From positions 1 to 64,000 of the forward strand of contig JAAYSC010000017.1 in NCBI GenBank assembly GCA_012524025.1: 64,000 nt of DNA, given 5' to 3'. Both the position numbers and the translations under genes were made by a program. Origin of the DNA: Clostridiales bacterium. GTDB lineage: Bacteria > Bacillota > Clostridia > Oscillospirales > Acutalibacteraceae. The stretch's first letter is position 1. Each line of letters begins with the position of its first letter. Positions 24,778 through 35,904 of the stretch are shown one piece after another. The notes under the pieces are model-generated. The model was not told the origin of the DNA. It ran no database searches and was given only the letters and a program-made list of their open reading frames with translations.

Positions 24778-25641
24778 ATGCTTGGTTATGTTAAAATTTA
24801 TAAGCCTCAATTAAAAATGTACGAGTATGAGACATACAAGGGGTTTTATTGCTCGCTTTGTAAGGAATTGGGTCGCTCATATTCTCATTTGGCACCTATT
24901 TTGCTTAATTATGATTATGTATTCTTATTACTCTTGAAACACTCACTTAAAGAGCAAGCGCCGGCATTTAGCCCCGGGCGCTGTTCATACAATCCCTTTG
25001 TTAAGTGCTCACGCTTTAAAGATGAAGAATTTTTAAAAAAGTGCTCGGACCTGATAATAATTATATCCTACTATAGCTTAAAAGACAATTTGTCTGACGA
25101 GGGTGGCCTTAAAAAACTTTCTTATTTGATTTTTTATCCTGTTTTGCGGCTTATGTGGCGCAAAGCTCGGAAAAGGGCAGGCCAATATGATAGAATAGTT
25201 GCCGATGCCATGCGAGAACAAGCAGAACTTGAAAAACAAAGTGGGCCGAGTATTGATGCCGTCTCGCACCCAACCGCACACGCCTTGGGTCAAATTTTCT
25301 CCGCCGATGAAACAAAGAGTGAACAGAAAAAAATACTTTACACTTTGGGTTACATGTTGGGGCGCTGGGTTTACTTTGCAGATGCAGTGGATGATATAGA
25401 AGACGATATCAAACAAAAAAATTTCAACCCCTTTATGGACCAATTTCTTAAAGATGAAAATAAAGACAAAAGTGAATTCTCCGATTACGCTCTATGTGTT
25501 TTACGCCAAAGTGCAGGTGAAGCAACCTTGGCATTTGAATTGTTAAATGTAAAGCGATACAAAGGTGTATTAGAAAATATTCTCTATGAAGGTTTGGAAG
25601 AAGTGGAAGCCGAAATCTTAAATAAGAGGGGAAAAGATTAG
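24778..25641 (+). CDS. DUF5685-family protein of unknown function
   Basis: Helical soluble protein (287 aa) recognised as DUF5685. It starts MLGYVKIYKPQLKMYEYE and carries a CxxC (FYCSLCKELG, about 23-32) plus further Cys residues around 62-85. A strongly acidic segment, YFADAVDDIEDDI followed by FNPF, resembles the Asp-rich metal sites of all-alpha prenyl synthase-like enzymes; that similarity is my inference only. It is immediately followed (one base) by the J-protein gene and then a membrane protein, a grouping that recurs in Clostridia as far as I recall. Function is undescribed. Confidence 0.8.
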   Translation: MLGYVKIYKPQLKMYEYETYKGFYCSLCKELGRSYSHLAPILLNYDYVFLLLLKHSLKEQAPAFSPGRCSYNPFVKCSRFKDEEFLKKCSDLIIIISYYSLKDNLSDEGGLKKLSYLIFYPVLRLMWRKARKRAGQYDRIVADAMREQAELEKQSGPSIDAVSHPTAHALGQIFSADETKSEQKKILYTLGYMLGRWVYFADAVDDIEDDIKQKNFNPFMDQFLKDENKDKSEFSDYALCVLRQSAGEATLAFELLNVKRYKGVLENILYEGLEEVEAEILNKRGKD

Positions 25642-25642
25642 C

Positions 25643-26266
25643 GTGAAAACACCGTATCAAATTTTAGGGATTCCCGAACAAGCCGATGCGCAGACTGTAA
25701 AAAACGCTTACAGAGAACTTGCGCGAAAATTCAGCGGTGAAAACTATTCGGCAGGCCCTCTTGACGAGATTGCTCAAACCAGGATGAAAGAAATTGACCA
25801 AGCTTATGATGCAATCGTCCAAGCACGCCCTGCGGATTTTCAAGCCGACACAAACTACGGCAAAGCGTCAGGCAGCCGAACCGGAACCTATGCCCGTGAT
25901 TACTCCGATTTGGATGATATCAGAGCAAAACTGCAGGCTGGAAGACTTGATGATGTTCAAATTTTGCTGGATGGCATACCACCTTCAAAAAGAAAGGCTG
26001 AATGGTATTTCTTGAAGGGCACGGTTCATCACCGCAGGGGCTGGCTTGAGGAAGCCTTCAATAATTACAGCAAAGCTTACAATATGGAACCCGGTAATCC
26101 TGAATACAGAAACGCCTATAACAATCTGTCGGCATCTCGCCAAGGGGCACATCGGCAGAGGAGAAGGGCTAAGCGGGGTTGCACGGGTTGCGATATTTGC
26201 ACCGCATTAATATGTGCGGATTTTTGTTGTGAATGTATGGGTTCTGACTTAATCAGGTGTTGTTAA
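25643..26266 (+). CDS. J-domain/TPR protein lacking HPD, with Cys-rich tail
   Basis: Protein of 207 aa. Residues 1-60 form a J-domain (TPYQILGIPEQADAQTVKNA, then ELARKF) but the obligatory HPD is replaced by Ser-Gly-Glu at 31-33. The middle (about 95-170) has helical TPR-like repeats (AEWYFLKGTVHHRRGWLEEA). The last 29 residues contain nine Cys, including CTGCDIC and CCECMGSDL, a likely metal- or cluster-binding end. GTG start with GAGGGG upstream. Loss of HPD means it probably cannot stimulate Hsp70 ATPase. Tightly linked to DUF5685 upstream and a membrane protein downstream. Confidence 0.82.
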   Translation: MKTPYQILGIPEQADAQTVKNAYRELARKFSGENYSAGPLDEIAQTRMKEIDQAYDAIVQARPADFQADTNYGKASGSRTGTYARDYSDLDDIRAKLQAGRLDDVQILLDGIPPSKRKAEWYFLKGTVHHRRGWLEEAFNNYSKAYNMEPGNPEYRNAYNNLSASRQGAHRQRRRAKRGCTGCDICTALICADFCCECMGSDLIRCC

Positions 26267-26278
26267 GTGGGGGTGACT

Positions 26279-26815
26279 ATGAAAAACAGCTCTAAAACCG
26301 CCTTGGGCGGTATCATTGCAGCCTTGTCCTTGACACTTTTGTTTTCTGTATCGATTGTTCCTTTTTTCACATATGCTCTACCGGCAGCTGCGGCGACACT
26401 TTTGATACCGCTTGTTATTGAAGTCAATAAAAGATGGGCTCTGGGGGTGTATGCCGGGGTCAGCCTGCTTAGTTTTTTCATTGTTCCCGACAAAGAAGTT
26501 GCGGTTATGTATGCCGCATTTTTCGGTTATTATGTAATATTGAAATTTTCACTTGAAAGCAAATTCAATAAAGTTATATCTTGGTTGTTTAAATGTGCTT
26601 TGTTTAATATTTCGGCCCTAATCTCTTATTTTTTGATGATTCGCTTTATGGGGATTGAGCTCGATGAGCTTGAAAAATTTGGTATGGTAGCAATTCCCAT
26701 TCTACTTGCTTTGGGCACTTTTGCATTTGTCCTTTATGACATTGCCTTAACAAGGGTAATTTACTACTATCTTGCGAGATGGAGAAAACACATACTAAAG
26801 CTTATAAAATTCTAA
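26279..26815 (+). CDS. Small polytopic membrane protein, ECF S-component-like
   Basis: Hydrophobic protein of 178 aa with five or so membrane segments (for example GGIIAALSLTLLFSVSIVPF, then LPAAAATLLIPLVIEV). The size, opening and topology resemble S-components of energy-coupling factor transporters or related DUF membrane proteins, but I see no conserved substrate motif and no ECF ATPase genes nearby. The ATG at 26279 is used, with GGGGGTG just upstream; a GTG four codons earlier is possible. It is the third gene of the DUF5685 unit. Transport of a small molecule is only a guess. Confidence 0.7.
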   Translation: MKNSSKTALGGIIAALSLTLLFSVSIVPFFTYALPAAAATLLIPLVIEVNKRWALGVYAGVSLLSFFIVPDKEVAVMYAAFFGYYVILKFSLESKFNKVISWLFKCALFNISALISYFLMIRFMGIELDELEKFGMVAIPILLALGTFAFVLYDIALTRVIYYYLARWRKHILKLIKF

Positions 26816-26842
26816 AAAATCTCCGATCTCTCTTCCGGCTTC

Positions 26843-26871
26843 TTGTACAGCAACTGCGTTTGGTTTATAAT
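26843..26871 (+). promoter_or_regulatory. Strong putative promoter of the GH109-like/kinase/GH4 operon
   Basis: TTGTAC (26843-26848) and a perfect TATAAT (26866-26871) with a 17-base spacer, 30 bases before the first ATG. No obvious operator palindrome or cre-like site was recognised beside it. Confidence 0.7.
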
Positions 26872-26900
26872 GTTAAAAACTTTTTATGGAGATGTGTCTT

Positions 26901-28139
26901 ATGGCTAAAGAAAAAACAAATTTTGCAATTATCGGTTTAAGTGGTCGAGGGCTGGGTATGCTTTCAGAATTTGTCAGCATTGAAGGTGTTCAAGTAACCG
27001 CTGTTTGCGATATATATGAAGACCGGGTTGAAAAAGGGGCTAAAATTGTTGAGGAAAAGGCCGGCAACACACCGGACAAATACCTGGATTACAAAGAACT
27101 CTTAAAAAGAGACGATATTGCCGCTGTCTTGTGTTGTACAACATGGATTACACATGCGCGCATTGCCGTTGATTCTATGCGGGCGGGCAAGCATGTTGCA
27201 ATTGAAGTAGGGGGCGCAGCTTCTCTTGAAGAATGTTGGCAAATGGTAAGAGCATCGGAAGAAACCGGTAAGTTTTGTATGCTGTTGGAAAATTGTTGTT
27301 ATGACCGAAATGAGTTGGCGCTTTTCAACATGCAACGCCAGGGCTTATTTGGTGAAATGATACATGCACAGGGCGGTTATTTACATGACTTGCGTGAAGA
27401 AATATTGCAAGGCCGAGAAAACCGCCATGGAAGATTGGTAAACTTTATGAATAGAAACGGTGATGTTTACCCCACCCATCAACTTGGACCCATAGCAAAA
27501 ATGTTTAATATAAACAGGGGTAACAGGCTCTTGACTCTTACCTCAATGGCCAGCAAGGCCAGGGGACTCAATGAAAGAATAAAAAACACCAGGCCTGCGG
27601 ATTATGACCTAAGGGATTTTGCCTTCGCACAAGGCGATATTGTAACAACCATGATTAAATGTGCCCATGGCGAAACCATCTTGCTTACACACGCCTGTAC
27701 TTTACCACGCCCTTATTCCAGGGATTACAGAATCCAGGGCACTAAAGGGATCTGGATGGAAGACGGTAATCTTATTCATCTTGAAGATTTTAGTCCGGAA
27801 GAAAAATGGGAACCTTTTGAAACTTACAGGGAAAAATATGAGCATCCCTTGTGGCGACAATATGAAAAGGATGGTATAAGAACGAGTGGGCACGGCGGCA
27901 TGGACTATTTGGTTCTCTGTGCCTTTGCGGAAAGTGCCATAAAAGATTCAAAACCCCCAATCGATGTTTATGATACAGCCCTTTGGATGTCAATTACATG
28001 TTTGTCAGAACAATCGGTTGCGTTGGGCAGTGCACCTGTTGCAATCCCTGATTTTACCAATGGCGCTTGGATAGAGCGTGAGCCCTTTAGAAGGGGAATA
28101 TATTGCCTGGAAGAAGTATGTGAAGAATTTTTTGAATAA
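26901..28139 (+). CDS. Gfo/Idh/MocA-family NAD-dependent protein, GH109-like glycosidase
   Basis: Protein of 412 aa with an N-terminal Rossmann fold (FAIIGLSGRGLGML) and a Gfo/Idh C-terminal half. Blocks match GH109 NAD-dependent alpha-N-acetylgalactosaminidases: SLEECWQMVRASEETGKFCM, then MLLENCCYDRNEL, GLFGEMIHAQGGYLHDLRE, YPTHQLGPIAKMFNINRG and GHGGMDYLVL. GH109 enzymes use bound NAD to oxidise C3 transiently and hydrolyse the glycosidic bond. No export signal is visible, so it probably acts in the cytoplasm. ATG 26901 has GGAGATG upstream; a start five codons earlier is less likely. First of a three-gene operon with a sugar kinase and GH4. A plain sugar dehydrogenase is the alternative. 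Confidence 0.82.
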   Translation: MAKEKTNFAIIGLSGRGLGMLSEFVSIEGVQVTAVCDIYEDRVEKGAKIVEEKAGNTPDKYLDYKELLKRDDIAAVLCCTTWITHARIAVDSMRAGKHVAIEVGGAASLEECWQMVRASEETGKFCMLLENCCYDRNELALFNMQRQGLFGEMIHAQGGYLHDLREEILQGRENRHGRLVNFMNRNGDVYPTHQLGPIAKMFNINRGNRLLTLTSMASKARGLNERIKNTRPADYDLRDFAFAQGDIVTTMIKCAHGETILLTHACTLPRPYSRDYRIQGTKGIWMEDGNLIHLEDFSPEEKWEPFETYREKYEHPLWRQYEKDGIRTSGHGGMDYLVLCAFAESAIKDSKPPIDVYDTALWMSITCLSEQSVALGSAPVAIPDFTNGAWIEREPFRRGIYCLEEVCEEFFE

Positions 28140-28158
28140 TAAGCGGAGGTAGTTGAAG

Positions 28159-29100
28159 ATGAAATATTTTATTGGCGTTGACGGTGGCGGGACCAAAACA
28201 GAGTTTACCCTTTACGATGAAAACAAGAATGCCTTGGCCACAGTTCTGGGGCCGGGCAGCAATCATGAAAATTATGAAGAAGCTTTTGACAAAGCGGCAG
28301 AAATTATTTGGGACGGATTGACCCGACTTGTTGAAAAGATGAATATTGACATTAAAGATGTCAGCTTTACCTTAATGGGCTTGGCCGGCATAGACCATAG
28401 CTTCCAATATGACGCAATGTGTGAAATCTTACGCAAAAAGGGTCTGGAAAGGTTCGAAATTTTTAACGACGGTTTTATTGTAGTTAAAGCCGGCTCAAAA
28501 AGCGGCGCAGCAATCGGTTTGAATTGTGGCACCGGTACTTGCTGCAATGCCATCGACTCCAAGGGTAAGATGTTGCAGTTGGCGGGTTTGGGTGATTTTT
28601 CAGGTGATGTTGGCAACGGGCAATGGATCGCACTTAAAACTTTTAAGACGATCTATGATCAATTATACTTATTTTTAGACGAAAGCTTGCTGACAAAACT
28701 TTTATTTGAAAAGTTAAATCTCAAAAATCGTGAAGAATTTCTGGGTTTATTGGAAAAACTGGAAAGCGACGAAGCCAATGAACTTATTATGCTGCTTATC
28801 TCTATATTTTTTGAAGCTGCTAACGCAGGGGATAAAGTTACACTTGCTTTGGTTGATGAGATGGCTCTTCGCGGTGCCCAATTGATTGCCGCCCATTGCG
28901 CACAGTTGGATTTTGATTCAGATCCGGTTGAAGTAATACTGTCTGGCTCCATCCACACTAAACTACCCTCGGATGTCTATATTGAAAGACTGATCGAAAA
29001 AACTAAAGAATTGGCCAAGAGGGAGTTTGATTTTATCAAACTGGATAAACCACCCGTTTATGGTTGCATAAATTGGATTTTGCAATCATATAACAAATAA
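28159..29100 (+). CDS. BadF/BadG-type sugar kinase, N-acetylglucosamine kinase-like
   Basis: ASKHA-fold kinase (313 aa) of the BadF/BadG/BcrA/BcrD family, NagK-like branch. Phosphate-binding motif IGVDGGGTKTEF opens the protein. GLAGIDHSFQ, FNDGFIVVKAGS, the second phosphate loop LNCGTGTC and GDFSGDVGNG follow. It should phosphorylate an amino sugar or glycoside at O6 with ATP. Position between a GH109-like glycosidase and a GH4 phospho-glycosidase suggests it makes the 6-phospho substrate of the latter. ATG 28159 has GCGGAGG upstream and is 19 bases after the previous gene. Confidence 0.85.
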   Translation: MKYFIGVDGGGTKTEFTLYDENKNALATVLGPGSNHENYEEAFDKAAEIIWDGLTRLVEKMNIDIKDVSFTLMGLAGIDHSFQYDAMCEILRKKGLERFEIFNDGFIVVKAGSKSGAAIGLNCGTGTCCNAIDSKGKMLQLAGLGDFSGDVGNGQWIALKTFKTIYDQLYLFLDESLLTKLLFEKLNLKNREEFLGLLEKLESDEANELIMLLISIFFEAANAGDKVTLALVDEMALRGAQLIAAHCAQLDFDSDPVEVILSGSIHTKLPSDVYIERLIEKTKELAKREFDFIKLDKPPVYGCINWILQSYNK

Positions 29101-29130
29101 CCAATTAAAACCTTGGAAAGGTGAAATGAA

Positions 29131-30414
29131 ATGAAAGAAATTAATGTAGCTGTTATAGGTTCCGGTAGCACATATTGTCCGGAGCTGATCGATGGATTTA
29201 TAAAGGCGCAAGACAGCCTTAAGCTTAAGAAATTAGCCTTGATGGATATAGATCAACGAAAGAGAGATATAGTAGGCAATCTATGTGTGCGCATGCTCGA
29301 TGAAGCCGATATAGATTGTGAAGTGCTTATGACCGATGATTTGGCCTTGGCCTTGCAAGGGGCAGACTTTGTTGTAACACAAATCAGAGTAGGCAAGTTG
29401 CCGGCAAGGCATCTTGACGAGACCATCCCCTTAAAACATGGCCTAATCGGTCAAGAGACTACGGGAATAGGGGGCTTTTTTAAAGCTCTCAGAACCATTC
29501 CGGTTATGAAAGACATATGCGATAAAATCGAAAAGATTTGTCCCGATGCTTGGTTAATTAATTTCACTAACCCATCAGGCATAATCACTGAATATGTTTT
29601 GAATCATACCAATGTCAAATGCATGGGTTTGTGTAATGTTCCCATAAATATGGTTGACGACACTAAAGAGGTAAGCGGTGAAGACAGCGATATTGTTTAT
29701 CTTGGTTTAAACCATCTCAGCTGGATCACATCTGTAAAAAAAGACGGTGAAGAAATGCTTACCAAGCTATTAGATGAGGGTTTTTCCACAAAAGTAATGG
29801 AAAACATAAAAGATGATGGCTTTTCACTTGAAGCTTTGGCGACTATCGAAGCAATTCCTTCTTCCTATCTTCAGTACTTCTATGGCAGACAAAAAAAGCT
29901 TGACAGTTTGATAGAAGCGCAACAAAGCAGGGCGCAAGAGTGCATTGACATTGAAGAAAGCTTATTAGAACTATATTCGGACGAAAGCATTACAAAAAAG
30001 CCGGACTTGCTCGATAAGCGGGGAGGGCATAAGTATTCTTTGGCAGCTGTATCACTAATAGATGCAATTGCAAATGATACGCAAGCCATTAACATTGTAA
30101 ACATTAAAAACAAGGGTGCCTTGCCTTTCATGGAAGATAATGATGTGGTAGAAGTAGCTGCCTATGTTGGCAAGGACGGTGCGCAAGCGGTTGAAATTCC
30201 GGTATGTGATAACCGCCATATAGTCGGTTTAATGCGCATAGTTAAAGATTATGAAAAGTTCACAGTCCAAGCCGGTGCAAACGGTGATGATAAGGCTGCC
30301 ATGAATGCTCTTATTATCCACCCCTTGATTGGTGACTGGGACAAGGCCGATGCTTGCTACAAGGAAATGAAAGAAGCTCACAAAAGTTTCTTACCACAGT
30401 TTTTCAACAAATAA
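29131..30414 (+). CDS. GH4 family 6-phospho-glycosidase
   Basis: NAD- and Mn-dependent glycosidase (427 aa) of family GH4, closest in feel to 6-phospho-beta-glucosidases. Rossmann motif VAVIGSGSTYCPELIDGF is followed by QIRVGKLPAR, the substrate-binding GQETTGIGGFFKALRT, and NFTNPSGIITEY. The metal-binding Cys is in MGLCNVP (about 168) and the His in GLNHLSW (about 194). It cleaves by transient oxidation at C3. The last gene of the operon, with AAAGGTG upstream and a strong terminator downstream. The exact sugar is not readable from sequence. Confidence 0.9.
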   Translation: MKEINVAVIGSGSTYCPELIDGFIKAQDSLKLKKLALMDIDQRKRDIVGNLCVRMLDEADIDCEVLMTDDLALALQGADFVVTQIRVGKLPARHLDETIPLKHGLIGQETTGIGGFFKALRTIPVMKDICDKIEKICPDAWLINFTNPSGIITEYVLNHTNVKCMGLCNVPINMVDDTKEVSGEDSDIVYLGLNHLSWITSVKKDGEEMLTKLLDEGFSTKVMENIKDDGFSLEALATIEAIPSSYLQYFYGRQKKLDSLIEAQQSRAQECIDIEESLLELYSDESITKKPDLLDKRGGHKYSLAAVSLIDAIANDTQAINIVNIKNKGALPFMEDNDVVEVAAYVGKDGAQAVEIPVCDNRHIVGLMRIVKDYEKFTVQAGANGDDKAAMNALIIHPLIGDWDKADACYKEMKEAHKSFLPQFFNK

Positions 30415-30432
30415 ATGGTTCATATTCTAATA

Positions 30433-30466
30433 AAAAAGGCCGCCTTTTGAGGCGGCTTTTTTATTC
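30433..30466. terminator. Bidirectional terminator between GH4 and beta-galactosidase
   Basis: GCCGCC (30439-30444) and GGCGGC (30451-30456) form the core stem around a 6-base loop, extended by the flanking A and T runs to about 12 pairs. It can end transcription from both convergent genes. Confidence 0.9.
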
Positions 30467-30482
30467 AAAACAGTTAAATTTT

Positions 30483-33512
<3,030 letters not shown>

Positions 33513-33515
33513 TTA

Positions 33516-34889
33516 TTATTTTACTTTATCTATCATTATTTGCGCAACCTTATAGACATCGCCGCACCCCAGCGTTATAACGAGATCACCGCTTTGTGCC
33601 TTTTCGACAACATGTGCGGCTACTTTTTCAAAAGTGTCAAACCAAACGCTGCCCTCTATTTTTTCGGCAAGATGATAAGTATAAATGTGGTAGGTGTTTA
33701 CTTCCCTTGACCCCATTACCTCCGTCATTACAACCTTATCTGCAAGGCTTAAGGCTTCTGCAAACTCATTTAAAAGTAAGGATGTGCGCGAGAAGGTAAA
33801 GGGTTGAAAAACCGCCCAAACTCTTTTGTAACCCATTTGCAAAGCGGCTTTGAGGGTGGCTTCAATTTCCTTTGGATGGTGAGCATAATCATCTGCAAAG
33901 GTGATGCCTTTGTAGCTGCCTAAAAGTTCAAAGCGTCTGCCGGCGCCTCTGAATTCAGCCAAAGAATTTTTGCAAACTTCAAAGTCGACTCCGACTTCCA
34001 AGGCCAGCAAGCAAGTAACAAGTGCATTTAAAATATTGTGTTCACCCGGTACGGCTAAATCTAAACGCCCGATAAAGCTCTCGCCCTTATATACATCAAA
34101 AGAGGGAAAACCCCTTTCGATAATAGTGTTTCTTGCACTGTAATCATTACCGAGGCTATGGCCAAAAGTTATAGTTTTCCGGTTCTTTAGCGATGCGGTG
34201 GCCTTTAATACCTTAGGGTCATCGCCGTTAAAAACAATTAAATTACTTGCCTTTGCCGCAAACTTTTTAAAAGATGCTATAAGGTTTTCAACCGTTTTAA
34301 AATAATCAAGGTGATCGGCGCCTATATTCAAAATGACAGAAATATCGGGGAAAAGCTCCAAAAATGTGTCTTCAAACTCGCAAGCTTCACAAATTAGGTG
34401 GTCACTGTCGCCTAATACGGAGTTGGTTTGTGTTGACATGAGCTTGCCGCCGATAATAGCCGATGGTGAAAAATCAGCATCGAGCAAAACCTGGGTCAAC
34501 ATTGAAGAAACAGTGGTTTTCCCGTGTGTACCGCTTATACCAATGCAGTTTTTATAACGACGGGTAATTTCACCAAGAAGTTTGGCACGCCCGAAAGTCG
34601 GTATACCCGACGATTTTGCGGCAAGTAGTTCGGGATTGTCCGGCAAAAGGGCTGCCGTATATATTATTAAATCGGCGCCGACAATATTTTCCGGCCTTTG
34701 GCCTATGCTTACATCAAATCCCAGGGATTTTATGCGGTCAAAGGTTTCACTTTCATTATTGTCGGAACCGCTTACCCTATAACCTAAATTATGCATGATT
34801 TCAGCCAATGGCGCCATTCCGGCACCACCAATCCCGATAAAATGCACTCTTTTGACAGTTTTAAGAAGTTGGGGGAGGGAAGCTTGCAA
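33516..34889 (-). CDS. murC: UDP-N-acetylmuramate--L-alanine ligase
   Basis: Cytoplasmic ligase (457 aa) adding L-Ala to UDP-MurNAc, the first peptide step of peptidoglycan synthesis. N-terminal UDP-binding motif VHFIGIGGAGMAPLA, central P-loop IGISGTHGKTTVSSM, then CEACEFEDTFL and IGADHLDYF; the C-terminal domain includes FADDYAHHPKEIEATL. TTG 34889 is preferred: TTGGAGTG lies at optimal distance, and an ATG six codons upstream lacks a site. It starts a two-gene unit with lacZ downstream. Confidence 0.95.
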   Translation of the reverse strand: MQASLPQLLKTVKRVHFIGIGGAGMAPLAEIMHNLGYRVSGSDNNESETFDRIKSLGFDVSIGQRPENIVGADLIIYTAALLPDNPELLAAKSSGIPTFGRAKLLGEITRRYKNCIGISGTHGKTTVSSMLTQVLLDADFSPSAIIGGKLMSTQTNSVLGDSDHLICEACEFEDTFLELFPDISVILNIGADHLDYFKTVENLIASFKKFAAKASNLIVFNGDDPKVLKATASLKNRKTITFGHSLGNDYSARNTIIERGFPSFDVYKGESFIGRLDLAVPGEHNILNALVTCLLALEVGVDFEVCKNSLAEFRGAGRRFELLGSYKGITFADDYAHHPKEIEATLKAALQMGYKRVWAVFQPFTFSRTSLLLNEFAEALSLADKVVMTEVMGSREVNTYHIYTYHLAEKIEGSVWFDTFEKVAAHVVEKAQSGDLVITLGCGDVYKVAQIMIDKVK

Positions 34890-34928
34890 GAAAAACACTC
34901 CAATCAATCAAAGAATCAACATAAACCT

Positions 34929-34957
34929 AATATAGTATATATCACAAGCCCTCAAAA
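34929..34957 (-). promoter_or_regulatory. Weak putative promoter of murC-lacZ
   Basis: Minus-strand TTTTGA (34957-34952) and TATATT (34934-34929) with a 17-base spacer, about 40 bases before the murC TTG. The -35 is poor. Confidence 0.35.
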
Positions 34958-35022
34958 AGGAATAGATAAAAGGACTTTCTTAAATAACAAAAAGAAAAGC
35001 TGAAAACTTGTATGCCTAACAG

Positions 35023-35051
35023 TTAACTTAAGTTGAAATTTGTGATATAAT
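35023..35051 (+). promoter_or_regulatory. Putative promoter of radC
   Basis: TTAACT (35023-35028) and a perfect TATAAT (35046-35051) with a 17-base spacer, 36 bases before the radC ATG. Confidence 0.6.
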
Positions 35052-35086
35052 TTCCTTTGTTTAATTCATATAACAAGGGGATTCAT

Positions 35087-35788
35087 ATGCGAGCTAACGA
35101 TTCAGCCAAGCATAATCATCATGGTCACAGGGACAGGTTGAGAAAAAAATTTATTAACAACCCTTCTTCCTTGGAAGAACATGAACTTTTGGAAATACTT
35201 CTGTTTTATGCCATACCCAGAAAAAATACAAACGAAATTGCTAAAAAGATGATTGCGACTTATGGTTCCCTGCAAGAAGTGTTGGCGGAAAATCCGCTGG
35301 ACCTGTCCAATACAATGAAGATTTCAGAAAACACAGCAGTACTCTTATCTCTGACCAACTTTATCTCTATAAGCAATAAGCAGGCAAAACTTAAAAAAGA
35401 AAGTAAAAATACAAGCGTCTTGACTAAAAGCGAACTTGCAAAAGAATATGCCAAAAGCCTTTTTTTATCGGTGGCTTATGAGCGTTTCTATTTGATTTGC
35501 TTAAACTCGCAAAAAAAGATCCTAAAATCCGTCCTGGTAAAAGAAGGCACATTAGATGAAGTACCCGTATATGCTCGTGAGGTTCTGGAACTGGTATTGC
35601 GCCATAAAGCTCACAGTGTTATTTTGGCCCACAATCATCCGGGTGGCTCTCTATCCCCATCACAGGCAGATTTGGCCCTGACAAACAATATTTCAAAAGC
35701 TCTGGAGCCCATTGGGGTAGTTGTTAATGACCATATAATTGTGGCAGGTGAAAAGACGATGAGCTTTAGAGAAGAAGGCTATATATAA
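35087..35788 (+). CDS. radC: RadC family JAB-domain protein
   Basis: Protein of 233 aa with an N-terminal helix-hairpin-helix-like region (LEEHELLEILLFYAI, then GSLQEVLAENP) and a C-terminal JAB1/MPN metalloprotease-like domain. The metal motif is HNHPGGSLSPSQAD (about 181-194), with an upstream Glu in KEGTLDEVPVYAREV. Despite the name, a DNA repair role is not established for this family. ATG 35087 has AAGGGGA upstream; a frame ten codons longer overlaps the promoter. Divergent from murC. Confidence 0.9.
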   Translation: MRANDSAKHNHHGHRDRLRKKFINNPSSLEEHELLEILLFYAIPRKNTNEIAKKMIATYGSLQEVLAENPLDLSNTMKISENTAVLLSLTNFISISNKQAKLKKESKNTSVLTKSELAKEYAKSLFLSVAYERFYLICLNSQKKILKSVLVKEGTLDEVPVYAREVLELVLRHKAHSVILAHNHPGGSLSPSQADLALTNNISKALEPIGVVVNDHIIVAGEKTMSFREEGYI

Positions 35789-35813
35789 AGTAAACCTTGC
35801 CCAAGCCCGCATA

Positions 35814-35843
35814 TTGAAGTTATTCAACCTCTTATGCTACAAT
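35814..35843 (+). promoter_or_regulatory. Putative promoter of tmk operon
   Basis: TTGAAG (35814-35819) and TACAAT (35838-35843) with an 18-base spacer. A second TATAAT-like box occurs at about 35873 without a good -35. Confidence 0.55.
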
Positions 35844-35904
35844 GTGTGTAGTTTGGGAAATTTTGTGATTAGTATAATTTTCTCTGCGCCGGGAGGCTTG
35901 TGAT

